Positions 1 to 6,159 of a DNA stretch of 6,895 bases are shown here, piece by piece; within the stretch, counting starts at the first letter, position 1; each line of letters opens with the position of its first letter. The notes beneath the pieces were generated by a model, which saw only the letters and a list, made by a program, of their open reading frames with translations, had not been told where the DNA came from and ran no database searches. The position numbers were made by a program, and so were the translations under genes. This DNA is from Deltaproteobacteria bacterium (GTDB taxonomy: Bacteria; Desulfobacterota; Desulfobacteria; Desulfobacterales; SG8-13), in the NCBI GenBank assembly GCA_024639205.1, contig JAHEIV010000158.1, forward strand, positions 1 to 6,895, given 5' to 3'.

Positions 1-191
1 TTGAAGATCGGCTGAATAAAATCCCATTTTCAACCATTCCATCATCGGGCGAGCCGTATTGCCCCATTGCGGTGTTATCGTGGGCTTGCGATCCTGCAGG
101 AACAACTGCACCCTTGTGTGCCAAGTATACATGCGAACGGGGATCGTGAAATAGAGCAGACTCGTGCTTCGCAGCAGTGCCGCTGCAGCAG
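1..191. other. left-edge region without a supportable gene
   Basis: This stretch lies downstream of the lipoprotein gene. On the plus strand one frame is open from base 3 to a TGA at 147-149. On the minus strand two frames are open to the window edge, one of them containing an ATG at 132-130. None has a Shine-Dalgarno sequence or a recognisable motif, and third-position GC in these frames is not clearly coding. One of them could be the end or start of a gene lying mostly outside the window. I see no T-tailed hairpin here that would terminate the minus-strand operon; the only small stem on the minus strand (GCAC/GTGC, loop ACAAGG, near 108-121) lacks a T run. Confidence 0.4.
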
Positions 192-647
192 CTACTGCTT
201 TGATTTAAAATCCCGGGAAACCGATGTAAAAGCGATGGCGACCGTGCCCGGCGGAGTTTCAAACTTGCCGTCGGTGGTTTGAACGACTCCGCTCCTGTTC
301 CCCAGGCTGTAGATGGGGTTCTTGTCCAGTACCTTGCCCTCCGCGTCGAGATAGTTCACCCAAACCGTGAGGCTGTAGACCCGTGATTTTCTTTGCAGTG
401 TAAAGAAAAGGTCGATTTGCCCGGGTTGCTGCGGGCCGGCTGGCTTAAAGACGTAACGATAGTCGATGAGGTAGTCAAAATCGGATTGACTGCCCGCCTG
501 CAGGGTACCTTCCACCAGCGGAATCCGCTCATCTTCATCAATCGCGAAGCCGCTGCAACCTGCCAGCAGGAAAAACCCGATGACCGCGAAATACAGCGCG
601 CCCAATCCGCGGTGGTCAGTAGCGTGGGCACGATGATTGGTTTTCAT
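192..647 (-). CDS. small lipoprotein of unknown function
   Basis: A 151-aa protein predicted to be exported and lipid-anchored. The N-terminus has basic and polar residues (1-13), a hydrophobic core (about 16-28) and a lipobox LLAGC with the acylated cysteine at residue 31. The residue after it is Ser rather than Asp, which by the Lol rule favours the outer membrane. The mature part of about 120 residues looks beta-rich (YSLTVWVNYLD, then a TPPGTVAIAFTSVSRDF tail) and has no domain I recognise. The ATG is supported by AAAAGGA at 653-659, 5 nt upstream. It is the last gene of the minus-strand string, 44 bp after the PHP phosphatase gene, so it is probably co-transcribed, although its link to the upstream functions is not apparent. 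The lipoprotein call is firm; the function is unknown. Confidence 0.85.
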   Translation of the reverse strand: MKTNHRAHATDHRGLGALYFAVIGFFLLAGCSGFAIDEDERIPLVEGTLQAGSQSDFDYLIDYRYVFKPAGPQQPGQIDLFFTLQRKSRVYSLTVWVNYLDAEGKVLDKNPIYSLGNRSGVVQTTDGKFETPPGTVAIAFTSVSRDFKSKQ

Positions 648-691
648 GATGATCCTTTTCTGCTTTTGATTATTCGTTCACGATTGCCATA

Positions 692-1552
692 TCAGGCATC
701 GGCAGGTGTCGGTTTGCGCCAGTTCGTGTCGGCACCCAGCTCCAACAATATCCGGATGGCCTCGTCGATGTTCTCGCCAACCGTGTCTGCGCCGTGAGAA
801 TCGTCTCCCGGCACGATCGATATCCCCATGTTTACGGCCTGCTGCAATATATCCCTGGTCGGATAAGGCTCCGCAGCCCCTTTTGACAGCGCCCGTACGT
901 TGCAGTCGATCGTCAGGTCAAGCTCTTTGATCAACGCCAGGTTTCGTCCGATCCGTTCGGAAACGGCAGGCAGGGCCAGCCGCGATTTATAGTCATCGTC
1001 GAATAGCCGGATCAGATCGAAATGCCCGATCACCTGGGGCTCAAAAGCGGTGATCATCTCAAACTGGGCGTCGAAATACGAGCAGTATAGCTCCTCCAAT
1101 CCGCCCGATGCCCGCACGGCGCTGCGGTATAGCTCGGCAGAGTAATCGAAGCCGATGTTGTCGACGTGATGCAGCGAGCCAACGACGTAATCGGGCTCAA
1201 AGGTGTCCATCAATTGTCGGGCAAACGGTATGGCGCCCTCGTAGGCTTCCAACTCACAACCGACGAATAGCTCTAGCTGGGATCGATACCGGCTCTGCAG
1301 CTGCCGGCAGGTTGAGACATATTGCGCGAAGCGGCGATACGTCTCCCGGGCATCCAGACCTGCCTGGATTTCTTCCGGATAGAGGAATCGATCTGAATGC
1401 GGCGGAATATGTTCGGTAATGCCTACCCAGGTGAAGCGCTTATCGATGTAGGCTTGAATGACATCTTCCAACGAGTCGGCGGCGTGGCTGCAAAATTGGC
1501 CGCTGTGTCCGCCGTGAATGGAAACGCGGTCTGCAGTGTCGGCTGGGTTCAT
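692..1552 (-). CDS. PHP-family histidinol-phosphatase (HisK/His2-like)
   Basis: A 286-aa member of the PHP metal-dependent phosphoesterase family, best matched to histidinol-phosphatases that convert L-histidinol phosphate to L-histidinol in cytoplasmic histidine synthesis. Likely metal-site motifs in order are HGGHSGQFCSHA (13-24), GITEHIPP (44-51), GCELEA (98-103), GSLHH (125-129), GHFDL (177-181) and GDDSHG (249-254). The N-terminal block followed by TEHIP and a YPEE motif resembles the fungal His2 type. The first metal motif is HxxH where the family normally has HxH, so the exact ligand set deserves attention. ATG is preceded by AGGGA at 1560-1564 with 7-nt spacing. It starts 60 bp after the DUF151 stop. 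PHP enzymes vary in substrate, and no other his gene is present, so the substrate is inferred from family resemblance alone. Confidence 0.85.
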   Translation of the reverse strand: MNPADTADRVSIHGGHSGQFCSHAADSLEDVIQAYIDKRFTWVGITEHIPPHSDRFLYPEEIQAGLDARETYRRFAQYVSTCRQLQSRYRSQLELFVGCELEAYEGAIPFARQLMDTFEPDYVVGSLHHVDNIGFDYSAELYRSAVRASGGLEELYCSYFDAQFEMITAFEPQVIGHFDLIRLFDDDYKSRLALPAVSERIGRNLALIKELDLTIDCNVRALSKGAAEPYPTRDILQQAVNMGISIVPGDDSHGADTVGENIDEAIRILLELGADTNWRKPTPADA

Positions 1553-1612
1553 CGGTCGGTCCCTGGGTTTGCTGAAACCGGCAGCGGCGGGAGTTCAAGC
1601 GGTATGGGCAGA

Positions 1613-2110
1613 TCAAACCTTGTATTTGCCGAAATCCTCCGGGTTGAGTTTTTCAAGATACTCGGCCCACTTTTTCCCTTCTTCGCTCTGGTCGATGGCC
1701 TCGCCTTCCTCCTGGTTGGCGGCCGATTTCTCGATGACCGAGTCATCCACAAAAATCGGCGCATTGAAGCGCAATGCCAGTGCGATCGCATCGCTGGGGC
1801 GGGCGTCCATGTCAAAGGTCTGCTCCCCGGACTCGAAAAATATCCTGGCAAAAAAGGTGCTGTCTTTCAGGTCGCATACCTCCACCCGGGTGACGGAAAT
1901 GTTGATAATATCGGAAAAATTCTTGAACAGATCATGGGTCATCGGCCGGTCGAATTTGACGTTTTGCAGCGCCGAGGCAATCGATGTGGCCTCCAGCAGA
2001 CCGATCCAGATGGGTACAGCCTGATCGGTTTTCTCCGACTTCAAAATGATAATCGGTGTGTTGGACGTCGGATCCATGGTCAGTCCCGCTATGTTCACCT
2101 TATGCAGCAT
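1613..2110 (-). CDS. DUF151 / bifunctional nuclease (BFN) domain protein
   Basis: A 165-aa protein of the DUF151 family, called bifunctional nuclease after plant members reported to cut both RNA and DNA; the bacterial role is not settled. Family blocks are visible: LKSEKTDQAVPIWIGLLEAT (23-42), RPMTHDLF (55-62) and DARPSDAIALALRFNAPIFV (102-121), followed by an acidic, Lys-rich tail (about 127-165). The tail ends in LNPEDFGKYKV, which suits the C-terminal extension I associate with deltaproteobacterial members. It has no signal peptide, so it is cytoplasmic. The ATG lies within the end of miaB, an 11-nt overlap, and has a strong AAAGGAG at 2120-2126 (9-nt spacing) inside miaB, which points to translational coupling. 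The family call is firm; nuclease activity in this protein is not shown by the sequence. Confidence 0.9.
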   Translation of the reverse strand: MLHKVNIAGLTMDPTSNTPIIILKSEKTDQAVPIWIGLLEATSIASALQNVKFDRPMTHDLFKNFSDIINISVTRVEVCDLKDSTFFARIFFESGEQTFDMDARPSDAIALALRFNAPIFVDDSVIEKSAANQEEGEAIDQSEEGKKWAEYLEKLNPEDFGKYKV

Positions 2111-3533
2111 GGCTGTTCGCTCCTTTCAGCGTCGACACAACCGGTTCGATGCCTACCGGTATTCCCCAAAGGGAGTGCGCGTGGGCTTTTTGTATTGTAA
2201 CCTGAACCAGTTTCCCTGTAAAGGCTCCTTTCGGAGAAGCCGGATGATGAGTCTGTTCAAAGTGAACAATCCGGTTGGTCGTTGTGCGTCCGGTCCACTG
2301 TCCGGAAGGGTTTCCGGCAATCGCCGCGCCGGGCTGGTGACCGGCTGCGAATTTATGACTCAACCCCTCTACAAGAATCTCTTGCACCGAACCGACCAGT
2401 AGCCGATTTTTCTCGAGAGTGATCTGCTCCTGCAATTCCAGCAAAGACTGCAACCTGCGACTTTTTACATCTTCGCCGACTTTTTCTTCGAATTGGGCTG
2501 CACGCGCGTTCGGACGATCGGAATATTGAAATGCAAACAAGCTGTCGAATTTCACCGTCCGGATCAGATCCAGTGTTTGCTCGAAATCCGCGTCGGTCTC
2601 ACCGGGAAACCCCGCAATAAAATCCGAGGAGATCGCGATTTCCGGACACATCGCGCGCAACTGTCCGACTTTTTTGAGATATTGCTCGCGGGTGTAGTTT
2701 CGATTCATTTTGTTTAACACCCGGTTGGAACCGGATTGGACCGGCAGGTGGATATGCTTGCAAAGCTTGTCCAGGTCCTTGAAACTGCTGCACAGATCGG
2801 CCGATAGATCCTTCGGGTGTGAAGTGGTGAATCGAATTCGATACAGATTCTCGATGGCATGAACCCTCGCTAAGAGCTGCGCAAAACCACAGTGCCCTTC
2901 CTTGCGGCCATAAGAGTTCACATTCTGTCCCAGCAGGGTCACTTCCCGCACCCCCCCGGCGACCAGGCGCTCGATCTCCTCGATAATGCTGTCAGGCGGC
3001 CGGCTGGCTTCTCTGCCCCGCACATAGGGTACAACACAGTACGTGCAAAAATTGTCGCATCCCTGCATAATGGTCACAAATCGGGTGATTTCTGCTTTGT
3101 CGGTGGGTGCCGCAGGCGTTTCGAAGGGTTCCATGCCGTCGGTTAGCGCCACATCCACCGGCCGGCACCGTTCGACTTGCACTTTGGCGATCATTTCACC
3201 CAGGCGTCCGACGGCGTGTGTGCCGAAAACGATGTCGACATACGGCGCCCGTTTCAATATGCGCGCTCCAAGCTGCTGTGCCACGCATCCGCCGACGCCG
3301 ATGAGCAGCTCGGGACGTTTTCGCTTCAGACCGGCCATTCGGCCGAGAAAACTGAACACTTTCTGCTCGGCTTTCTCCCTGATCGCACAGGTATTGACAA
3401 CAATCAGGTCCGCTTCCGCAGCCTCTGTGGTCTTGACATAGTTCAGCGGTGCCAGCTGCTGTTCGATCCGACCGGAGTCATAAACGTTCATCTGGCAACC
3501 GATGGTTTGTATGTAGAGTTTTTTTGTGCTCAT
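2100..3533 (-). CDS. miaB: tRNA-2-methylthio-N6-dimethylallyladenosine synthase MiaB
   Basis: A 477-aa radical-SAM methylthiotransferase that converts i6A37 to ms2i6A37 in tRNAs reading UNN codons. The N-terminal methylthiotransferase domain carries the three auxiliary-cluster cysteines C13 (TIGCQMN), C49 (VVNTCAIRE) and C83 (GVGGCVAQ). The radical-SAM domain has CxxxCxxC at C159, C163 and C166 (QGCDNFCTYC), followed by VPYVRGREASR. Further MiaB blocks are LLGQNVNSYG (200-209), HLPVQSGSN (262-270) and DFIAGFPGET (304-313). The C-terminal TRAM domain (about 380-450) includes TGRTTTNRIVHFE and appears to carry about 15-18 extra residues before it. I chose ATG at 3533, matching the usual MSxKKLYIxTxGCQMN beginning, over a TTG 14 codons upstream that lacks a ribosome site. 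The 82-bp gap to the upstream gene contains a hairpin (3577-3595). Confidence 0.97.
   Translation of the reverse strand: MSTKKLYIQTIGCQMNVYDSGRIEQQLAPLNYVKTTEAAEADLIVVNTCAIREKAEQKVFSFLGRMAGLKRKRPELLIGVGGCVAQQLGARILKRAPYVDIVFGTHAVGRLGEMIAKVQVERCRPVDVALTDGMEPFETPAAPTDKAEITRFVTIMQGCDNFCTYCVVPYVRGREASRPPDSIIEEIERLVAGGVREVTLLGQNVNSYGRKEGHCGFAQLLARVHAIENLYRIRFTTSHPKDLSADLCSSFKDLDKLCKHIHLPVQSGSNRVLNKMNRNYTREQYLKKVGQLRAMCPEIAISSDFIAGFPGETDADFEQTLDLIRTVKFDSLFAFQYSDRPNARAAQFEEKVGEDVKSRRLQSLLELQEQITLEKNRLLVGSVQEILVEGLSHKFAAGHQPGAAIAGNPSGQWTGRTTTNRIVHFEQTHHPASPKGAFTGKLVQVTIQKAHAHSLWGIPVGIEPVVSTLKGANSHAA
2120..2126 (-). promoter_or_regulatory. ribosome binding site of the DUF151 gene inside miaB
   Basis: The minus strand reads AAAGGAG, 9 nt before the ATG at 2110. 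It lies entirely within the last codons of miaB. Because the two genes overlap by 11 nt, ribosomes terminating on miaB could re-initiate here, which would couple output of the two proteins. Confidence 0.75.
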
Positions 3534-3576
3534 TTTTTCGATCCCGGAAACCCGCACAGACCCAATTTTCAGCAAG

Positions 3577-3595
3577 GGCGGCGATGAACGCTGCC
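3577..3595 (-). other. hairpin in the DUF4911-miaB gap
   Basis: The minus strand reads GGCAGCG, loop TTCAT, CGCCGCC: a 7-bp stem with one A/C mismatch. It is not followed by a T run, so it is not a standard intrinsic terminator. A role in message stability or in separating expression of the small gene from miaB is possible, but this is inference from a short stem. Confidence 0.3.
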
Positions 3596-3615
3596 GGGTA
3601 AGCGAATGGAAAGGC

Positions 3616-3840
3616 TCAGCGCTTGTGCAAATTTCCGGCTTCGATCATCATCTGCCGCCCGAGATCCTCCAGAACGCTGTCTACATCCGGTTCGCACCCG
3701 GGTGGTATGTCCAGCGAAACGATTCCTCTTCGGGAATCGATGGTGGACAACGTCGCGATCCCGTCATACGCTTCGAGAATGAATTTCAGGAAGGCGATCT
3801 GCCTGCGATCAATCCGGTAGTATCGGCGGATGGATTTCAC
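3616..3840 (-). CDS. small DUF4911-like protein upstream of miaB
   Basis: A 74-aa protein resembling the DUF4911 family, which I recall as a small deltaproteobacterial family often found beside miaB; its function is unknown. Visible features are a basic N-terminus with YYRIDRRQIAFLKFILEAYD (7-26), then an alternating stretch through LSTIDSRRGIVSLDIPPGC (31-49), and an acidic, helix-like C-terminus (DVDSVLEDLGRQMM). This pattern suggests a compact alpha/beta cytoplasmic protein. The only available start is GTG at 3840: an in-frame TGA lies four codons upstream, and an ATG just upstream is out of frame. The ribosome site is weak. It is the first gene of the minus-strand string, 82 bp before miaB. 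The open frame and context make the gene likely; the family name is from memory. Confidence 0.75.
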   Translation of the reverse strand: MKSIRRYYRIDRRQIAFLKFILEAYDGIATLSTIDSRRGIVSLDIPPGCEPDVDSVLEDLGRQMMIEAGNLHKR

Positions 3841-3851
3841 GAAAGGCCGTC

Positions 3852-3983
3852 ATGTGTGAAGAGGCGTATATATGTTCTGGATCTCGTGCGAGTTTGGAGA
3901 CGCTTATGTACCCCGCGCAGCGGCGCTGGAAAGGCGCAGTCGCAGTAAATCTGCAAGCCCTTCATAACGCGGCACACGAGTGA
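3852..3983 (+). CDS. possible 43-aa small protein (uncertain)
   Basis: An ATG at 3852 with AAAGG at 3842-3846 (5-nt spacing) opens a 43-codon frame ending at TGA 3981-3983. The peptide has a Cys-containing start (MCEEAYICSGS) and a basic middle part (YPAQRRWKGAVAVN, residues 20-33), with no motif I recognise. It lies divergently, 11 bp from the DUF4911-like start, and almost coincides with a hairpin-rich stretch bounded by a 6-bp inverted repeat. The frame may therefore be an accidental reading of a structured or repeated non-coding element. I list it because start, ribosome site and frame are compatible; I would not bet on translation. Confidence 0.22.
   Translation: MCEEAYICSGSRASLETLMYPAQRRWKGAVAVNLQALHNAAHE
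3883..3980. other. structured intergenic element, possible dispersed repeat or RNA
   Basis: This 98-bp stretch is bounded by CTCGTG (3883-3888) and its reverse complement CACGAG (3975-3980). Inside are a compact palindrome CAGCGGCGCTG (3918-3928), a direct repeat GGCGC at 3922-3926 and 3933-3937, a tandem CGCAGT (3935-3946) and a hairpin GCAG-TAAAT-CTGC (3942-3954). It is more GC-rich than the AT-rich DNA to its right. It lies in the presumed leader or promoter area of the minus-strand operon. It could be a REP-like dispersed element, a structured 5' leader, or a chance cluster. Confidence 0.35.
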
Positions 3984-4026
3984 CTCCGGCTCTTACCAAA
4001 GGGGTGAAAGTTTATGAGGTAAAAAA

Positions 4027-4060
4027 CGGGTTTTGATCCGTATGCCTCCGGGTTTGATCC
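4027..4060. repeat. short direct repeat CGGGTTT(T)GATCC
   Basis: CGGGTTTTGATCC (4027-4039) and CGGGTTTGATCC (4049-4060) are the same sequence apart from one T, and their starts are 22 bp apart, about two helical turns. Read on the minus strand, the copy at 4027-4039 with its flanking bases also forms a weak 4-bp stem (ACGG/CCGT) followed by TTTTTT. The arrangement could be a pair of operator half-sites for the divergent genes or a poor minus-strand terminator. Confidence 0.35.
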
Positions 4061-4241
4061 ATTTAAATTGAAATTGATTACCATTGTATTTTTGCAGATA
4101 GTATCGAATTCTCATCAATTCTCAGCCAAGGCTCAACCATAAAGATAACCATACCATAGGCGAATTCAAATTCAATATCTTTTCGGCACGCTTCGATCGC
4201 ATGCCAGGCGGTCTGGAAAAGACCAAATGGGCGATTGGCTA
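4061..4241. other. AT-rich intergenic stretch with short repeats, no confident gene
   Basis: This is the most AT-rich part of the window. It contains the near-tandem AATTCTCATC/AATTCTCAGC, and AACCATA at 4135-4141 and 4147-4153. On the minus strand a frame ending at a TAA (4080-4078) reads protein-like toward its end (for example DIEFEFAYGMVIFMVEPW). However, its upstream part is antisense to recJ, and the only start in reach is a GTG at 4290 without a ribosome site. It could be a gene remnant or simple upstream regulatory DNA. Confidence 0.35.
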
Positions 4242-4270
4242 TTGAATGCCGGCCGATTGTGGGATATAAA
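4242..4270 (+). promoter_or_regulatory. sigma70-type promoter for recJ
   Basis: TTGAAT (4242-4247, 4 of 6 to consensus) and TATAAA (4265-4270, 5 of 6) are separated by exactly 17 bp. Transcription would be expected to start near 4276-4279, at or within a few bases of the recJ ATG at 4279. The recJ message would then have almost no leader. No other plus-strand promoter of this quality was seen in the intergenic region. Confidence 0.5.
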
Positions 4271-4278
4271 CCGCTGCA

Positions 4279-6006
4279 ATGATGAAACACTGGCGCACCC
4301 TCCAACCCGACAACCAACTGGTTGAGTCCTTTATCGCAAAGCTGTCCTGCCATCGAGTCACCGCATCGATTCTGATCAACCGCGGCATCACCTCCATCAG
4401 CACGGCCAAGGCGTATCTGCGTGCCAATCTGGATCAGCTGAAAACACCGTTCGAAATCCAGGATATCGACACTGCCGTGGAGCGGATCGGGCGGGCGATT
4501 CACTCCCGGGAAACGATCCGAATATTCGGAGACTATGATGTGGACGGAGTCACCGCAACCCTGGTTCTTTATGAATTCCTGACTAGCTGCGGGGCAACCG
4601 TTTCGTATACCATTCCTCACCGACTGAAGGAGGGCTATGGGCTGCAGGCCGTTCATATTCAACAATTTTCCGGAGCGAACCGCCCCGATCTTTTGATTAC
4701 CGCCGATTGCGGAACCGGCAGCATCGAAGCGATCCGGGAGGCCAACCGCATCGGAATCGATGTTATCGTAACCGATCATCACAGCGTATCCGGTCCTCTT
4801 CCCGAGGCGGTGGCAACCGTCAACCCGAAGCGGTCTGACTGCCATGCCGGCTTGGAGAACCTGGCCGGCGTGGGCGTTGCGCTGGCCCTGGTGATCTGCC
4901 TGCGCAGACACCTCAGAGACACCGGATTCTGGGAATCCCGGCCGCAGCCCAATCTTAAAAGACTCTGCGACCTGGTGGCGCTGGGCACCATCGCCGATGG
5001 GGTGCCGTTAACACAGGACAATCGAGTCCTGGTCCGCAGCGGTTTGGATGTCATCCGAAACGGAAAATTCCGAGCCGGGCTCACAGAGCTCATTTATCGC
5101 TGCAAGAGCAAACCGGAGGAAATCGGCGCAGAAGAAATCGCCTATCGGATCATCCCGCGCCTGAACGCCGCCGGCCGGATGGAGAGTGCCTCCCTTGCCG
5201 CGGCGCTCTTAACCGCCGATGATGCGAAAGAAGCCGCCCGCATGGCCGAAACGCTCAATGATCTTAACAGTAGACGCCGCCAAGTCGAGGACGAAATCCT
5301 GCGAGAGTGTCGCGCCCACCTGATGGGCAACCCGGCAGATCTGCAAAAAAGCGCCCTGGTGCTCGCTCGTGAGAACTGGCATGCAGGAGTCCTGGGAATC
5401 GTTGCGAACAGACTGGCGGAGCGCTATCATCGCCCGGTTGTATTGATATCCGTCGAGCAGGGGCTGGGAAAGGGATCGGGGCGCAGTATCAGCGGGATTG
5501 ACATCACCGCTTGCCTGGCCGCCTGTGCACGGCACCTGGAAGGCTTTGGCGGTCACGCGATGGCGGCCGGCCTGAAAGTCACCTCAAACAATCTGGGGCG
5601 ATTCCGGGAAGCGTTCGAAAAACAGGTTGCACATTTTTCCAGCGACATCGATACAACCCCTGAAGTGATCATCGACTGCGAGCTTGCACTCAGCGACATA
5701 TCGGATGCACTGATCGATGAAATCGAGTCTCTGGAGCCTTACGGAACGGGCAATCCAAATCCACTGTTCAGCGCCGACTCCCTGCAGGTGCGGCAATCGC
5801 AGATTGTTGGAAATACTCACCGGCGCATGCTGCTGAGTCAACCCGGCAGGACCCGGCAGCGATCGATCGGAGCCATCCAGTTCAACGTGGACCCGGACGC
5901 TGAATTGCCGAATTCGTTCGACCGGGTGGCGTTTCGCTTGCAGTGGAATCGCTGGAATGGCAGAAAGATCGCTCAGATGGTGATAGAAGAAACCGTTCCC
6001 GTGTGA
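4279..6006 (+). CDS. recJ: single-stranded-DNA-specific exonuclease RecJ
   Basis: A 575-aa protein, normal length for RecJ, the 5'-to-3' single-strand DNA exonuclease of recombination and mismatch/base-excision repair. The DHH phosphoesterase core shows FGDYDVDG (83-90), ITADCG (140-145), VTDHH (164-168) and LVALGTIADGVPL (232-244), the acidic and histidine ligands of the two-metal site. RLNAAGR (294-300) follows. The DHHA1 part has GVLGIVANRLAERY (370-383), GSGRSISG (399-406) and GFGGHAMAAG (422-431). The C-terminal OB-like part has EPYGTGNPNPLF (486-497). The start is either ATG 4279 or the adjacent ATG 4282, since an in-frame TAA lies four codons upstream and WRTLQPD is a typical RecJ beginning. 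There is no proper ribosome site, only GGGA about 14 nt away. All catalytic motifs are intact. Confidence 0.97.
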   Translation: MMKHWRTLQPDNQLVESFIAKLSCHRVTASILINRGITSISTAKAYLRANLDQLKTPFEIQDIDTAVERIGRAIHSRETIRIFGDYDVDGVTATLVLYEFLTSCGATVSYTIPHRLKEGYGLQAVHIQQFSGANRPDLLITADCGTGSIEAIREANRIGIDVIVTDHHSVSGPLPEAVATVNPKRSDCHAGLENLAGVGVALALVICLRRHLRDTGFWESRPQPNLKRLCDLVALGTIADGVPLTQDNRVLVRSGLDVIRNGKFRAGLTELIYRCKSKPEEIGAEEIAYRIIPRLNAAGRMESASLAAALLTADDAKEAARMAETLNDLNSRRRQVEDEILRECRAHLMGNPADLQKSALVLARENWHAGVLGIVANRLAERYHRPVVLISVEQGLGKGSGRSISGIDITACLAACARHLEGFGGHAMAAGLKVTSNNLGRFREAFEKQVAHFSSDIDTTPEVIIDCELALSDISDALIDEIESLEPYGTGNPNPLFSADSLQVRQSQIVGNTHRRMLLSQPGRTRQRSIGAIQFNVDPDAELPNSFDRVAFRLQWNRWNGRKIAQMVIEETVPV

Positions 6007-6041
6007 CCCAGGAGCAAACCGTAGGAGTCATCGATGCCGAC

Positions 6042-6095
6042 AGCCGGCTAAAACAGGTGCCATAGGGCACATTTTACTTGCATTTGGCCGGTTTT
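6042..6095 (+). terminator. branched intrinsic terminator-like structure after recJ
   Basis: CCGGCTAAA (6044-6052) pairs with TTTGGCCGG (6083-6091) through nine base pairs including one G-U wobble, and can extend by two more pairs outward. The loop contains its own perfect hairpin, GTGCC-ATAG-GGCAC (6057-6070). TTTTCTC follows the outer stem. It starts 37 bp after the recJ stop, so terminating recJ transcription is the simplest role. The T tract is short and the outer loop is large, so efficiency is uncertain. Confidence 0.55.
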
Positions 6096-6106
6096 CTCAA
6101 TATGAT
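6078..6106 (+). promoter_or_regulatory. sigma70-type promoter for the 139-aa gene
   Basis: TTGCAT (6078-6083, 3 of 6) and TATGAT (6101-6106, 5 of 6) are spaced by 17 bp. Predicted transcription start is near 6113, leaving a leader of about 47 nt. The -35 box lies inside the loop and 3' arm of the terminator-like structure that follows recJ, so the two elements share DNA. Confidence 0.5.
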
Positions 6107-6159
6107 AAAAACTTTGGATACACCCGATTATCACCCACTCGCGGAAGATAGGTGACAGC

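Noticed and set aside
393..797. 134-codon plus-strand open frame
   Set aside because: It is antisense to the lipoprotein and the end of the PHP phosphatase, with no ribosome site or motif.
1397..2200. 267-codon plus-strand open frame
   Set aside because: It is antisense to the PHP phosphatase, the DUF151 gene and the end of miaB, all of which have clear family motifs.
3534..3575. Longer MiaB start at TTG 3575
   Set aside because: There is no ribosome site, it adds 14 residues not typical of MiaB, and ATG 3533 gives the normal N-terminus.
3526..3948. 140-codon plus-strand open frame over the DUF4911-like gene
   Set aside because: It is mainly antisense to the small gene upstream of miaB, whose sequence shows a family-like pattern. 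Its tail runs through the repeat-rich element in a different frame.
4041..4067. tRNA T-loop-like GGTTTGATCC
   Set aside because: The flanking bases do not form a T stem, acceptor stem or anticodon arm. It is better described as one copy of a short direct repeat.
4078..4911. 277-codon minus-strand open frame across the recJ 5' half
   Set aside because: Most of it is exactly antisense to well-supported recJ coding sequence, and it has no motifs. Only the short part outside recJ is kept as a weak observation.
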